This document shows, piece by piece, positions 47,715-57,053 of a stretch of DNA of 61,839 nt. Position 1 is the first letter of the stretch; each line of letters begins with the position of its first letter. Below the pieces are notes generated by a model. It saw only the letters and a program-made list of their open reading frames with translations. It did no database searches and was not told where the DNA came from. The stretch spans positions 1 to 61,839 of the forward strand of contig QCUA01000004.1 in assembly GCA_003210915.1 (NCBI GenBank), given 5' to 3'. The translations under genes were made by a program, and so were the position numbers. The stretch is from Prochlorococcus sp. AG-676-L21. Its GTDB lineage: Bacteria; Cyanobacteriota; Cyanobacteriia; PCC-6307; Cyanobiaceae.

Positions 47715-48083
47715 ATGTCAAAAAAGAGAAAAAGAATCAGCAGAAGAAGATTGGCTGGTCAAAGAGTAATGGCACATGTACCTATTTATCATATCGAAAC
47801 TGGCAACCATAAACCAGTTACAGCTGCAAGAAGATTTATAGCTGAAAATGCTTTATCTGCCCCTTCAGTTTTCAATGTTCGAAGAAATGAACATACCACT
47901 GATAGGTTTTTTTGGGGTGAAAAAGGTTTATTTAGCGCCCAATATGCTGAAGAAAATCATTTTCTATTTCCATCACTAAAAGTCGTAGTTGAGGGAATTG
48001 GTGAAGAAAAAATATTTGAAGGTCTAGAACTTACTGCAGATGATTGGGAAGAGATTGAAGAATACGAATATGCTTTCGTTTAA
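47715..48083 (+). CDS. DUF3155-like conserved cyanobacterial protein
   Basis: 122 residues. The N-terminus is very basic (SKKRKRISRRRLAGQRVMAH), the middle is KPVTAARRFI and NEHTTDRFFWGEKGLFSAQY, followed by EENHFLFPSL, and the tail is acidic (TADDWEEIEEYEYAFV). This matches my memory of DUF3155, found only in cyanobacteria. Function unknown; the basic head suggests nucleic-acid binding. Ribosome-binding site AGGAG is 9 bp upstream. The 3' end overlaps the esterase gene by 4 bp. Confidence 0.85.
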   Translation: MSKKRKRISRRRLAGQRVMAHVPIYHIETGNHKPVTAARRFIAENALSAPSVFNVRRNEHTTDRFFWGEKGLFSAQYAEENHFLFPSLKVVVEGIGEEKIFEGLELTADDWEEIEEYEYAFV

Positions 48084-48697
48084 AAAATATTATTTATATT
48101 TGAACTTATAAAATTAATTAAATTTGGATCAATTTGATGGGATCCATCAAATTCTATTAATTCGCAAAATTTAGAAGACTTAATTTTTACCGTTTCATGA
48201 ATAATTCTTGAAGCATCTATAGGCACCACGTCATCAAATAAACCATGACTAACAATTAATGGTGGGCATTTTTCTCCTGGAGCCCAGTTTGGGTGGGGAT
48301 AACCACTACAAGCAACAATTAGTCCTAATTTTAATTTAAATCCTGCATCAATTGCCATAGCTGCCCCCTGAGAAAAACCCAACAAAATTGTTTTTCCTAT
48401 TGAAATCTGATCAGTATCAAAATTTTTTAATGTACCTAAAAGTTTATTTACTTCAACCTCAGCCCCCTCCCAATCATGAGGGTATAATTGATACCACTGT
48501 CTTCCCTGACCACTTGGATGTAATCCAGAAGCCCTCAAAGAAATTACCTCAAAATCAAGATTTATTTTTTCTATAATCTCCTTTCCAAGTGTTAAAAGGT
48601 CATCTGCATCTGCTCCCCAGCCATGTAGCAAAATTATTCTATGAGTTGCGGTTTGAGAACTAATCCCGACAAATTCATGATCAATATCATATTTCAT
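48080..48697 (-). CDS. Alpha/beta hydrolase, phospholipase/carboxylesterase family
   Basis: 205 residues. Nucleophile S109 is in GFSQGAAM; LLHGWGADADDLL forms the oxyanion region; a later HGLFDDVVPI and FDGSHQI supply Asp and His. This is the acyl-protein thioesterase-like branch. No signal peptide, so it is cytoplasmic. Its substrate is unknown. It is divergent from purH. Confidence 0.9.
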   Translation of the reverse strand: MKYDIDHEFVGISSQTATHRIILLHGWGADADDLLTLGKEIIEKINLDFEVISLRASGLHPSGQGRQWYQLYPHDWEGAEVEVNKLLGTLKNFDTDQISIGKTILLGFSQGAAMAIDAGFKLKLGLIVACSGYPHPNWAPGEKCPPLIVSHGLFDDVVPIDASRIIHETVKIKSSKFCELIEFDGSHQIDPNLINFISSNINNIF

Positions 48698-48730
48698 GTT
48701 TATATTCTTAAGTAAGTAAACTTTTCAATA

Positions 48731-50284
48731 ATGTCACCATTAGCCCTAGTAAGTGTCTCTGATAAAAAAAATATAATCCCATTTTGTAAAGAATTGGTAG
48801 AAAAATTTAATTATAAAATTCTATCAAGTGGAGGCACTGCTAAACATCTAATGGAGGCAAAAATTCCAGTTATTAAAGTCGCAGATTTTACTAATTCTCC
48901 AGAAATACTTGGAGGAAGAGTTAAAACTTTACATCCGAAAATTCACGGAGGAATATTAGCTAAAAGAACAGATGAGGAACATAAAAAAGATATAGAAGCT
49001 TACGATCTTGAACTGATTGAATTAGTAGTTGTCAATTTATATCCTTTTAAGAAAACTGTTGAGAAGGAATCTAAATGGGAAGATGCTATTGAAAATATTG
49101 ACATCGGAGGACCATCAATGATTCGTTCCGCGGCTAAAAATCATAAAGACGTTTCCGTTTTAGTCGATCCTAGTCAATATCAAGAATTTCTTGAAGAGAG
49201 TAAAAAAGGGGAGTTAAAAGAAACATATAAAGCAAAATTAGCATTTGAAGCTTTTCAACATACAGCTGACTATGACACTGCGATATCTAATTGGATAAGA
49301 AAAGAAAGAGGTTTACAATCTTCAAAATATATTGAATCTTATCCACTAATCAAAAACTTAAGATATGGGGAGAATCCTCATCAAAAAGCTTTTTGGTATG
49401 GTTTAAATAATATTGGATGGAACTCAGCAGAACAGTTACAAGGGAAAGAGTTAAGTTATAACAATCTATTGGATCTTGAGTCGGCACTTTCAACAGTTTT
49501 AGAATTTGGGTATGAAGAAAAAGATGAACCTACAACAGACACGTTTGCATCTGTCATTTTAAAACACAATAATCCTTGTGGTGCCTCTATAGGTAATTCA
49601 GCCTCACAAGCATTTTTGAATGCTTTGAAATGTGACTCAGTTAGTGCATTTGGAGGAATAGTTGCTTTTAATTCAAATGTAGATAGTGAAACCGCAATTA
49701 AACTCAAAGATATTTTCTTAGAATGTGTAGTAGCTCCATCTTTTGATGCAGAGGCTTTAGAAATTTTAAAAATCAAAAAGAATTTAAGAATTTTAAAGTT
49801 TTCAAAAGATCAAATCCCAAAAAAGAAGCAAACTTCTACTAAATCAATAATGGGAGGATTACTCGTTCAAGAGACTGATAATAGTGAAGAAAAAACTGAA
49901 AGTTGGATTTCAGTTACTAAAAAAACACCCAGTGCTCAAGATTATTTAGATTTGAGTTTTGCCTGGAAAATTTGCAAACACGTTAAATCAAATGCCATTG
50001 TAATTGCAAAAGATCAACAAACTCTTGGCATCGGAGCTGGACAAATGAATAGGGTTGGGGCTTCAAAAATAGCTTTACAAGCTGCTAAAGAAAATGGTTA
50101 TGGAGGAGTATTAGCAAGCGATGGCTTCTTCCCGTTTGCAGATACCGTAGAACTTGCTCATAAATATGGAATAAGCTCAATTATTCAACCAGGGGGTAGT
50201 ATAAGGGATGAAGAAAGTATTGAAATGTGCAATCTAAAAGAGATTTCTATGGTATTTACAAAAAAGAGACATTTTCTACACTAA
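48731..50284 (+). CDS. purH: Bifunctional AICAR formyltransferase / IMP cyclohydrolase
   Basis: 517 residues. The N-terminal cyclohydrolase (MGS) domain has LVSVSDKKNIIPFCKEL, ILSSGGTAKHL and GGRVKTLHPKIHGGILA. The transformylase part has RYGENPHQKAFW, KHNNPCGASIG and AFGGIVAFN. It carries out the last two steps of purine synthesis to IMP. Length is typical. Confidence 0.97.
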   Translation: MSPLALVSVSDKKNIIPFCKELVEKFNYKILSSGGTAKHLMEAKIPVIKVADFTNSPEILGGRVKTLHPKIHGGILAKRTDEEHKKDIEAYDLELIELVVVNLYPFKKTVEKESKWEDAIENIDIGGPSMIRSAAKNHKDVSVLVDPSQYQEFLEESKKGELKETYKAKLAFEAFQHTADYDTAISNWIRKERGLQSSKYIESYPLIKNLRYGENPHQKAFWYGLNNIGWNSAEQLQGKELSYNNLLDLESALSTVLEFGYEEKDEPTTDTFASVILKHNNPCGASIGNSASQAFLNALKCDSVSAFGGIVAFNSNVDSETAIKLKDIFLECVVAPSFDAEALEILKIKKNLRILKFSKDQIPKKKQTSTKSIMGGLLVQETDNSEEKTESWISVTKKTPSAQDYLDLSFAWKICKHVKSNAIVIAKDQQTLGIGAGQMNRVGASKIALQAAKENGYGGVLASDGFFPFADTVELAHKYGISSIIQPGGSIRDEESIEMCNLKEISMVFTKKRHFLH

Positions 50285-50285
50285 A

Positions 50286-50846
50286 TCAATTTGTTTTTGG
50301 ATAATAAGTGATTTTGTTCGTCTTACGAAGAAGTGCTAATCTTCCTGGTCCTGCACATAAAAAATAAAGAGAGATAGCTCCGTATATGAAAGAAAGCTCA
50401 AACGCATAATTATGACCTTCAACTACTGCTAATGGGAACCCCTCTAAACCTGTATCTAAAAGGTGAAAATAAACAGCAAATGCCATTGTTGAGAAAAGTC
50501 CAAGAGAGCTGAGTCTTGCAAAAATTCCTAATGCTAATCCCAATGGGCATACTAATTGAGTAATAGCGGCTCCATACGTCCAGAGGACAGGATCTCCTGG
50601 TAAGAATGGGAAATATTTACCTACTACAAATTCTCCAAAGCCTTGAGGATCTTGAAGCTTTTCCAAGCCATGATGAATCATCAAAACACTAAAACCAATC
50701 CTTAAAATAAATATAGATAATTCACCTAATATATTGACCTCTGAATTCGTAGAGGGATTAGCCACAACAACTTCGACCTTTTGAGGAGCCTTTGAAGCAT
50801 TCATTTTAGCTGTTTGATCAGGATTAGATTGTGTTGTGTCTTCCAT
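50286..50846 (-). CDS. DoxX-family membrane protein
   Basis: 186 residues: a polar, Asn-rich N-terminus (about 1-40), then four hydrophobic segments. The DoxX pattern is seen in FILRIGFSVLMIHHGLEKLQDPQGFGE and ITQLVCPLGLALGIFARLSS. The family is linked to redox and thiol stress in bacteria. Exact role unknown. A 6-bp inverted repeat (AATAAC/GTTATT) lies in its leader right before the AGGAAG ribosome-binding site. Confidence 0.87.
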   Translation of the reverse strand: MEDTTQSNPDQTAKMNASKAPQKVEVVVANPSTNSEVNILGELSIFILRIGFSVLMIHHGLEKLQDPQGFGEFVVGKYFPFLPGDPVLWTYGAAITQLVCPLGLALGIFARLSSLGLFSTMAFAVYFHLLDTGLEGFPLAVVEGHNYAFELSFIYGAISLYFLCAGPGRLALLRKTNKITYYPKTN

Positions 50847-50941
50847 ACTTCCTAATAACTTTTGGTTATTCTAGATAATAACGAGGATCTTTTGGTGATA
50901 TGTATTTAATAAAGTTAAAAATTATGCAGAAAAATTAATAT

Positions 50942-52138
50942 TTACTTAGTAATAGCAATTAACTTTTTAATAACATCAGCAACTATCTTATCTGGAGTAG
51001 AAGCTCCAGAAGTAATACCTACTTTAATTTCTCCCTCAGGAATAAAATTCTTTTTCAAAACCATTTCAGATTTAAGTGGTTTATGGTGAATAGAATTTTC
51101 ATTAACTGAAATCCTTTCAGGTGTATCAATATGAAAAGAAGGAATATTTTTATTTATAGCTATCTCTTGCAAGTGAGTTGTATTTGAAGAATTGTAACCA
51201 CCAATTACCACAAGGATATCTAAGTCTTCATCAACTAATGAAAACATCGCATCTTGTCTTTCTTCTGTAGCATCACAAATAGTATTGAAAGCTAAAAAGT
51301 GACTATTTAATTTTTCTGGACCAAATTTATGAAGCATTGTTTTTTCAAAAACTTTTCCTATCTCCTCTGTTTCGCTTTTTAACATCGTTGTTTGATTAGC
51401 AACTCCAACTCTATCTAAATCTTTATCTGGATCAAATCCATTGGAAAAAGCCTGAGCAAATTTATTAAGAAAATGATTTTTATTGCCTCTACCAAGAATA
51501 TATTCTGAGACATAATTTGCTTCCTCAAGATTAAGTACTACAAGATATTTATCCGCAAATGAACTAGTAGCAAGAGTTTCTTCATGCTTAAATTTACCGT
51601 GAATAATAGATGTAAAAGTATGTTTTTTATGTTTTTCTACCGTATGCCATACCTTTGAAACCCAAGGGCACGTTGTATCAATAATATGACAACCTTTTTC
51701 ATGAAGAAGTTTCATTTCTTGAACAGTAGCACCAAAAGCTGGCAAGATAACCACATCTCCATCTGAAACCAAAGAAAAATCCTTAATGCCATTTTTTGCT
51801 GAAATGAATTTAACATTCATTTTTCTTAAATGATCATTTACTGAGGGATTATGAATTATTTCGTTTGTTATCCAAATATTCTCATTAGGATAATGTCTTC
51901 TTGTTTCATAGGCCATTGCAACAGCTCTTTCAACTCCCCAACAAAAACCAAATGCCTGAGCTAATTTTATATTTAATCTCCCTTTTGTATATGTAAAACT
52001 ATTATTTCTAATTGAGGTGATTAAATCACTTTGGTAAGCTTCTTCTAAAGCTTGGGCTCTTTTAGTAGGAGAGTCAAAACCTCTTCGGTTATATCTGTCC
52101 GAATGATGAAGAGATCTTCTAAAAGCTTGAGTGTCCAT
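50942..52138 (-). CDS. ispH: 4-hydroxy-3-methylbut-2-enyl diphosphate reductase
   Basis: 398 residues, the long plant/cyanobacterial form. The three Fe-S cysteines are C66 ([16 protein letters not shown]), the one in [11 protein letters not shown] and that in [14 protein letters not shown]. The substrate-site [11 protein letters not shown] is intact. It gives IPP and DMAPP in the MEP pathway, for carotenoids and the chlorophyll phytyl tail. The N-terminal ~50 residues are the usual extension. Confidence 0.96.
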   Translation of the reverse strand: MDTQAFRRSLHHSDRYNRRGFDSPTKRAQALEEAYQSDLITSIRNNSFTYTKGRLNIKLAQAFGFCWGVERAVAMAYETRRHYPNENIWITNEIIHNPSVNDHLRKMNVKFISAKNGIKDFSLVSDGDVVILPAFGATVQEMKLLHEKGCHIIDTTCPWVSKVWHTVEKHKKHTFTSIIHGKFKHEETLATSSFADKYLVVLNLEEANYVSEYILGRGNKNHFLNKFAQAFSNGFDPDKDLDRVGVANQTTMLKSETEEIGKVFEKTMLHKFGPEKLNSHFLAFNTICDATEERQDAMFSLVDEDLDILVVIGGYNSSNTTHLQEIAINKNIPSFHIDTPERISVNENSIHHKPLKSEMVLKKNFIPEGEIKVGITSGASTPDKIVADVIKKLIAITK

Positions 52139-52173
52139 ATTTTTGATATTACAACATTTTTAATAATTTATTG

Positions 52174-52208
52174 CAAAAAAAAGAAACCTGACATAAGTCA
52201 GATTTCTT
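52174..52208 (-). terminator. Intrinsic terminator of the ammonium transporter gene
   Basis: On the minus strand, AAGAAATCTGAC pairs with GTCAGGTTTCTT (one G-T wobble) around a 4-nt loop, followed by seven T (plus-strand A run at 52174-52180). It lies 20 bp after the amt stop and before ispH. Confidence 0.88.
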
Positions 52209-52227
52209 GAATTTACTTAAATTTAGT

Positions 52228-53688
52228 TTATTTAGCAGATGCAAAGTCAGGATATGATTCCATACCATGCTCTGAAATATCTAAACCTTGGGTCTCTTCT
52301 TCTTCAGATACACGGATTCCTCCGAATAATCCTCCGATGATAGACCAAGCGATCCAACAAGTAACTAGTGTCCAGATAGCATAAGCTGCTGCACCAAGAG
52401 CTTGAACAAAAAGTAGATTAATACCACCACCATTGAACAATCCCATACCTGCTCCATCTCCTTGAACTGCAGTTCCCCAAAGACCAATAACGAGGGTACC
52501 CCATACACCACAAACTCCGTGAACAGAGAATGCACCAACAGGATCGTCAATTTCAGCTGCATCAAGTGCTGCAACAGAGAATACAACGATAATACCGCCA
52601 ACTAGTCCAGCGAACCAAGCTCCCGCAAGAGTCATATCACCACAACCTGCAGTAATACTTACCAAACCAGCAAGAATACCGTTAATGATCATAGTAAGAT
52701 CTGGCTTTCCGGAAGTTAAAGTAGAAACAATAGTTGCTCCAATAGCACCAGCTGCAGCTGCAAGAGTAGTTGTTACAGCAACATATGGAACCCATTGATC
52801 CATAACAAGTTGAGAACCAGGATTAAATCCGTACCAACCTATCCATAGAACTAAAGCACCTAAAGTAGCAATAGCCATATTGTGACCAGGCATAGCCTGT
52901 GGCTTTCCATCGGAGTATTTACCGATTCTTGGCCCAAGAAGCATAGCTCCCACTAAACCTGCCCATGCTCCAACTGAGTGAACAATTGAAGAACCTGCAA
53001 AGTCAACGAAACCAAGTGAATCAAGCCAACCACCATTCCATTTCCAGCTACCAGCAATTGGATAAATAAATGCTGTTAATACAATCGCAAAAACAACAAA
53101 TTCACCAAATTTAACTCTTTCAGCAACAAGACCAGAAACGATAGTTGCTGCAGTACCTGCAAAAGCAGACTGGAATAAGAAATCAACTGTTGGAACTAAT
53201 CCAGCATCAGTAACCATATCGGCTGTTACTGTGGGATCAAAAAATAAGCCTCCAAAATATAGCCATCCGTCAGCAACACTTCCTCCGTACATTAATGAGT
53301 AGCCAATAAACCAATAAGAGGTTACAGCTAAAGCAAATACGAAAAGGTTTTTAGCAAGAATGTTGACGGCGTTTTTAGACCGACACATACCCGCTTCAAC
53401 CATAGCGAAACCGGCGTTCATGAAGATCACTAAAATAGTAGCGATCAAAAGCCATAAATTGTTAGCTAGAAAAGCTGCATTCAACTCAGGTAAATCAGCT
53501 GCGTGAGCTGAAAGATTAAAAATACCTAAACCAAACAAAGCTAGAGGGACAGTTGCAAGCCACAACATTGAGCGGTTTGAACTGAACCCACGAATACTCC
53601 TCAAAAGGAGCATAGGTCCATTAACAAGACTTGCATCTTGAAGCTTGGACCTAGAGCGCCTTTGAGGCGTTTGCAAAGCAGTGGTCAT
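52228..53688 (-). CDS. amt1: Ammonium transporter (Amt/MEP/Rh family)
   Basis: 486 residues from the ATG at 53688 (MTTALQTPQRR); a further ATG at 53709 adds seven residues. A signal-peptide-like N-terminus ends near SAHAADLP. Eleven transmembrane helices are predicted by pattern, with Amt motifs FMNAGFAMVEAGMCRSKNA, DFAGSSIVHSVGAWAGLVGA and GVCGVWGT. It imports ammonium, the main nitrogen source in open ocean. A possible NtcA site and a terminator-like hairpin are upstream, and a terminator is downstream. Confidence 0.97.
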   Translation of the reverse strand: MTTALQTPQRRSRSKLQDASLVNGPMLLLRSIRGFSSNRSMLWLATVPLALFGLGIFNLSAHAADLPELNAAFLANNLWLLIATILVIFMNAGFAMVEAGMCRSKNAVNILAKNLFVFALAVTSYWFIGYSLMYGGSVADGWLYFGGLFFDPTVTADMVTDAGLVPTVDFLFQSAFAGTAATIVSGLVAERVKFGEFVVFAIVLTAFIYPIAGSWKWNGGWLDSLGFVDFAGSSIVHSVGAWAGLVGAMLLGPRIGKYSDGKPQAMPGHNMAIATLGALVLWIGWYGFNPGSQLVMDQWVPYVAVTTTLAAAAGAIGATIVSTLTSGKPDLTMIINGILAGLVSITAGCGDMTLAGAWFAGLVGGIIVVFSVAALDAAEIDDPVGAFSVHGVCGVWGTLVIGLWGTAVQGDGAGMGLFNGGGINLLFVQALGAAAYAIWTLVTCWIAWSIIGGLFGGIRVSEEEETQGLDISEHGMESYPDFASAK

Positions 53689-53707
53689 AAATAAAAAATT
53701 AGTCTGC

Positions 53708-53729
53708 AAAAAAACAGGAGGTCCTGTTT
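53708..53729 (-). terminator. Terminator-like hairpin in the amt leader
   Basis: On the minus strand, AAACAGG and CCTGTTT form a perfect 7-bp stem (53729-53723 with 53718-53712) with loop ACCT, and the T run reaches 53708 (seven T in all). It is only 20 bp upstream of the amt ATG and downstream of the likely -10, so amt transcripts must cross it. It could be a sfsA terminator, an attenuator or a 5' mRNA stabiliser. Confidence 0.6.
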
Positions 53730-53771
53730 CCTTTCATATATAATTTTGCTCAGAAAACTTATGTATGTCTA

Positions 53772-53785
53772 GTAGTCGTTTATAC
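53772..53785 (-). promoter_or_regulatory. Possible NtcA binding site upstream of amt
   Basis: GTATAAACGACTAC on the minus strand matches the NtcA consensus GTA-N8-TAC exactly. It lies 83 bp upstream of the amt start. NtcA is the nitrogen-limitation activator of cyanobacteria and amt genes are known targets. A possible -10 (TTATAT, about 53743-53738) is about 28 bp downstream, a few bp further than the common 22-23 bp, so function is not certain. Confidence 0.55.
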
Positions 53786-53862
53786 CAATTTAATTGTTGC
53801 GTACCAAAAAATCTTTGTTAAATTAAGGAATTTTTCTAAATCAAATTAAAAATCCCCAAAAA

Positions 53863-54609
53863 TTAATTTAATTTTAAGGGTTTAAATCCGTTCCAAACTA
53901 CATGATCTGAATGAAACTCAAAACAGCATGGCATTAATAACATACCTGCACTAATTGATTCTCTAAAAAGCACTCCATACAATGGATCTGATTCATCTCC
54001 AGGGGCAAAATAATCTATATCTTTTCTTGTAATGCAAGGAACTAAAACACTTTTACTTTCAGGGATTAAGCTTTTTAATTCTATTAAATGTTTTTGCCCT
54101 CTTTTCGTCTCCGTATCAGGGAAAAGAGCTACATTATTTTTTGTCCAAGTAGTATTTTTAACCTCAACATAAATGTTACGATTATCAGGATTTGAAGATT
54201 TTGGAGTTAAAAGAAAATCAATTCTACTTTTTTTATCTTTGCCATAAGGTACTTCAGACTTAATTTTAGCTATCTCCCCGAGTTTATCTTTGAATAAGTT
54301 TTGTTCAATAACTTTTCTAATCAGTTTATTTGCAAATAATGTATTTATCCCAACCCAAACCTCTTTGTTATCACTTCCTATTACTTTTACTTGTTCCCAA
54401 GTCCAAGGAAGCTTTCTTGTAGTTGATGAAGAAAAGCTAATTCTTACTTTAGCTCCTTCGTTTAAAAGACCCTTCATCGGGCCTGTATTAGCACAATGGG
54501 CAGTAACTATTTCTCCATTATCAATCTGAATATCAGCGAGAAATCTTTTATATCTTTTAATTAAAATGCCTTCAATTAATGGTTCAAATTCAATTATTCG
54601 ATCATTCAT
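53863..54609 (-). CDS. sfsA: SfsA family protein (DNA/RNA nuclease-like)
   Basis: 248 residues. The SfsA pattern is [32 protein letters not shown] and the PD-(D/E)XK-like core SRIDFLLT ... YVEVKNTTW. In E. coli SfsA was named as a sugar fermentation stimulator and binds DNA; the core suggests a nuclease. Cellular role here unknown. It is upstream of amt on the same strand and divergent from murJ. Confidence 0.93.
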   Translation of the reverse strand: MNDRIIEFEPLIEGILIKRYKRFLADIQIDNGEIVTAHCANTGPMKGLLNEGAKVRISFSSSTTRKLPWTWEQVKVIGSDNKEVWVGINTLFANKLIRKVIEQNLFKDKLGEIAKIKSEVPYGKDKKSRIDFLLTPKSSNPDNRNIYVEVKNTTWTKNNVALFPDTETKRGQKHLIELKSLIPESKSVLVPCITRKDIDYFAPGDESDPLYGVLFRESISAGMLLMPCCFEFHSDHVVWNGFKPLKLN

Positions 54610-54682
54610 AAAGTGTGAAGTAGATTAAAAACAAAATATAATGGAATCTAAATCTTCTTGAAAAGATTTAACTCAATGTCAA

Positions 54683-56263
54683 ATGCATTCATATTTTAAA
54701 AATAATGTGGCTTCAATTTCGTTTGCCACATCTCTAAGTAAAGTTGCGGGTTTTATCAGACAAATATTTATCGCTGCAGCCTTTGGAATTGGAATAACAT
54801 ACGATTCCTATAACTTCGCCTACATAATTCCAGGTTTTTTACTTATTATTATTGGTGGAATTAATGGCCCACTACATAATGCAGTTGTAGCAGTACTAAC
54901 TCCACTTAAGGAGAGAGAGGGGGGGCTTGTATTAACAAAAGTAAGTATTAAACTAACTTTGTTATTTTTTATTCTAGGAGTAGTTGTATATTTTAATTCA
55001 GGTTTTCTAATAAACTTTATAGCCCCAAATTTAAGTAATGAAGCTAAATCTATCGCAACTTATCAATTAAGAATCCTAACTCCTTGTATTCCTCTTTCTG
55101 CTTTTATAGGGTTGAGTTTTGGAGCTTTAAATTCAAGAAATAAATTTTTCATATCAAGCATAAGTCCAGCTTTAACAAGTCTGACAACAATTTTATTTAT
55201 TTCAGCCAGTTGGATCTTTAGTCATCAAAATACAAATTCTAATTATTTGTTTTATTCAGGATTACTAGCCAAAGCGACCTTAACAGGTACTTGTATACAA
55301 TTTGCTGTTCAGTGGTGGGAAATCAATAAGATCGGCTTATTTAGATTTAATTCAGCTTGGCATTTATTTACAAATGAAGAGAAAAGAATCTTCAAATTAA
55401 TAGCTCCTGGAACAATTTCATCAGGTTTAGGGCAAATTAATGTTTTTGTTGATATGTTTTTTGCTTCAAGCTTTCAAGGTGCCGCATCGGGATTAGCCTA
55501 CGGCAATTTTCTTATACAAGCTCCACTTGGAGTCTTATCAAACGCTTTGATCTTGCCACTACTTCCAAAGTTTTCAAAATTCAATAGTAAGCAAGAGAAT
55601 AGAAACTTAGAAAAAAGTTTAATCTCAGGAATAGAATATTGTTTTTTAACAACTATTTTTTTGACTGGTTTTTTTATCACATTTAATAATCAAATAGTAC
55701 AATTTGTTTTTCAAAGAGGGGCTTTTAATTCCGAAGCCGCACTTTTAGTAAAAAATATTTTAATTGCCTATGCTGTTGGAATTCCCTTTTATCTCTACAG
55801 AGATTTATTAGTAAGAACTTATTATGCAATTGAGAACCCAAAGTTACCCTTTCAATTGTCTTTTGCAGGAATAATACTAAATGTTTTTTTCGATTGGTTT
55901 TTAGTAGGAGCTCCAACTATTAATTTTGGAAACTTATCTCCTTATAATTTCGGTGTTCTTGGGATAATTCTTTCTTCAGGAATAGTTAACTTAATTATTT
56001 GTATTTTTCTTACTACAAACTTTAATAATTATGGAATAAATATCCCTAAAATTATTTTATTAAAAAAATTTCTTCTTATTTCATTAGCCTGCTCTATTAC
56101 AACTACAATTTGCTATTCAGTTATCAAAGATATAAATGGATTAAATTCGAACATTTGGGATTTATTTATATTAATTATGGGATTGTTGGCTTTTTTGATA
56201 ATTTATTTTTCGATAACCAAGTTATTCGGTGTTAATAAATTAAATCCACTAATCAAAATATGA
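54683..56263 (+). CDS. murJ: Lipid II flippase MurJ (MviN)
   Basis: 526 residues with about 14 hydrophobic segments. The MviN start is VASISFATSLSKVAGFIRQIFIA (given in part), then FGIGITYDSYNFAYIIPGF and later FQRGAFNSEAALLVKN. It flips lipid II for peptidoglycan synthesis across the cytoplasmic membrane. The nearest other ATG upstream is out of frame and stops at once, supporting this start. Confidence 0.93.
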   Translation: MHSYFKNNVASISFATSLSKVAGFIRQIFIAAAFGIGITYDSYNFAYIIPGFLLIIIGGINGPLHNAVVAVLTPLKEREGGLVLTKVSIKLTLLFFILGVVVYFNSGFLINFIAPNLSNEAKSIATYQLRILTPCIPLSAFIGLSFGALNSRNKFFISSISPALTSLTTILFISASWIFSHQNTNSNYLFYSGLLAKATLTGTCIQFAVQWWEINKIGLFRFNSAWHLFTNEEKRIFKLIAPGTISSGLGQINVFVDMFFASSFQGAASGLAYGNFLIQAPLGVLSNALILPLLPKFSKFNSKQENRNLEKSLISGIEYCFLTTIFLTGFFITFNNQIVQFVFQRGAFNSEAALLVKNILIAYAVGIPFYLYRDLLVRTYYAIENPKLPFQLSFAGIILNVFFDWFLVGAPTINFGNLSPYNFGVLGIILSSGIVNLIICIFLTTNFNNYGINIPKIILLKKFLLISLACSITTTICYSVIKDINGLNSNIWDLFILIMGLLAFLIIYFSITKLFGVNKLNPLIKI

Positions 56264-56270
56264 TTAAGAT

Positions 56271-56552
56271 TCATAAATTATCAAGTATTTCCTCTAAATC
56301 ACAAATTTGTGATGCAGTTACCAACTTAGACAAAAGAATTGTTTGATTTCCATCTCCAATTTTCACCTCAATAGCTTCTAAGCTTAATTTTGCAGCCTGC
56401 TGGCTACCTTTATCTAAATTGCTAATACATTCCAAAGCAAGATTTCTAGCTAAACCAGCATCTCCAAGATACAGATTCCATTTTTCTATTTTTATAAAAA
56501 TTTTTTCTGAAATAATATTTTCTAGATCACTGATTTGCATCTTAGAATTCAT
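56271..56552 (-). CDS. DUF3181-like small cyanobacterial protein
   Basis: 93 residues, alpha/beta. The stretch IFIKIEKWNLYLGDAGLARN and the central IEVKIGDGNQTILLSKLV recall the cyanobacterial DUF3181 family; this is from memory. No membrane segment or catalytic motif is visible. It converges with murJ (7 bp apart) and follows the small membrane protein gene by 9 bp. Confidence 0.75.
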   Translation of the reverse strand: MNSKMQISDLENIISEKIFIKIEKWNLYLGDAGLARNLALECISNLDKGSQQAAKLSLEAIEVKIGDGNQTILLSKLVTASQICDLEEILDNL

Positions 56553-56561
56553 AATAAAAAC

Positions 56562-56813
56562 TTAAGTTGATTGTTTCTTATAATCCTTAGGCTTTTTTAT
56601 AAATACAAAAAGTAAATGCGATGAGAGAATAACTGCCCATGCAATTGCAAAATTATTAAAAAAAACTAAGTCATGTTTAATCTCTTTAAAAAGCCAAGTT
56701 CCACTTACGACTGCAGTAAATACCATGCAATGAATTACAAAATTTACTATTCGGGAAAAATGTTTGTAAATGGGGTCTTCTGAATCACCATTGCCATACC
56801 ATTTAATCGGCAT
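56562..56813 (-). CDS. Small two-helix membrane protein of unknown function
   Basis: 83 residues. Two hydrophobic helices at about 21-43 (RIVNFVIHCMVFTAVVSGTW) and 52-72 (NNFAIAWAVILSSHLLFVFI), a short polar head (MPIKWYGNGDSEDP) and a basic tail (KKPKDYKKQST). It resembles '2TM domain' proteins in layout only. Probably co-transcribed with the DUF3181-like gene. Confidence 0.7.
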   Translation of the reverse strand: MPIKWYGNGDSEDPIYKHFSRIVNFVIHCMVFTAVVSGTWLFKEIKHDLVFFNNFAIAWAVILSSHLLFVFIKKPKDYKKQST

Positions 56814-56901
56814 AATTATAAATTTAGATTGTTAATATTAGATAGTTTAACTGAAATCTAGTTGACTAAGAGACCCAGGACCAGAGATATTACATAAATA
56901 T

Positions 56902-56975
56902 GCGCCTGTAGCTCAGTGGATTAGAGCACCTGACTACGGATCAGGGTGTCGGGAGTTCGAATCTCTCCAGGCGCG
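56902..56975 (+). tRNA. tRNA-Arg (anticodon ACG)
   Basis: 74-nt cloverleaf. GCGCCTG pairs with CAGGCGC, discriminator G at 56975. D arm GCTCAGTGGATTAGAGC, anticodon stem-loop CCTGACTACGGATCAGG with anticodon ACG, T arm GAGTTCGAATCTC. The A34 is normally deaminated to inosine to read CGN codons. Confidence 0.96.
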
Positions 56976-57053
56976 TTAAAAATTATGAAATATTTTTTTT
57001 ACATTTTCTTTTAAAATATCGTCTATATTTAATTTAAAGTTCCCTTTATTTTA

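Noticed and set aside
47610-47766. A 51-residue plus-strand ORF (MGPLCNLREFK...) running out of frame into the DUF3155 gene
   Set aside because: No ribosome-binding site, atypical composition and overlap with a well-supported gene; treated as chance.
49456-49776. 106-residue antisense ORF opposite purH
   Set aside because: It mirrors the codon pattern of purH on the other strand and has no recognisable motif.
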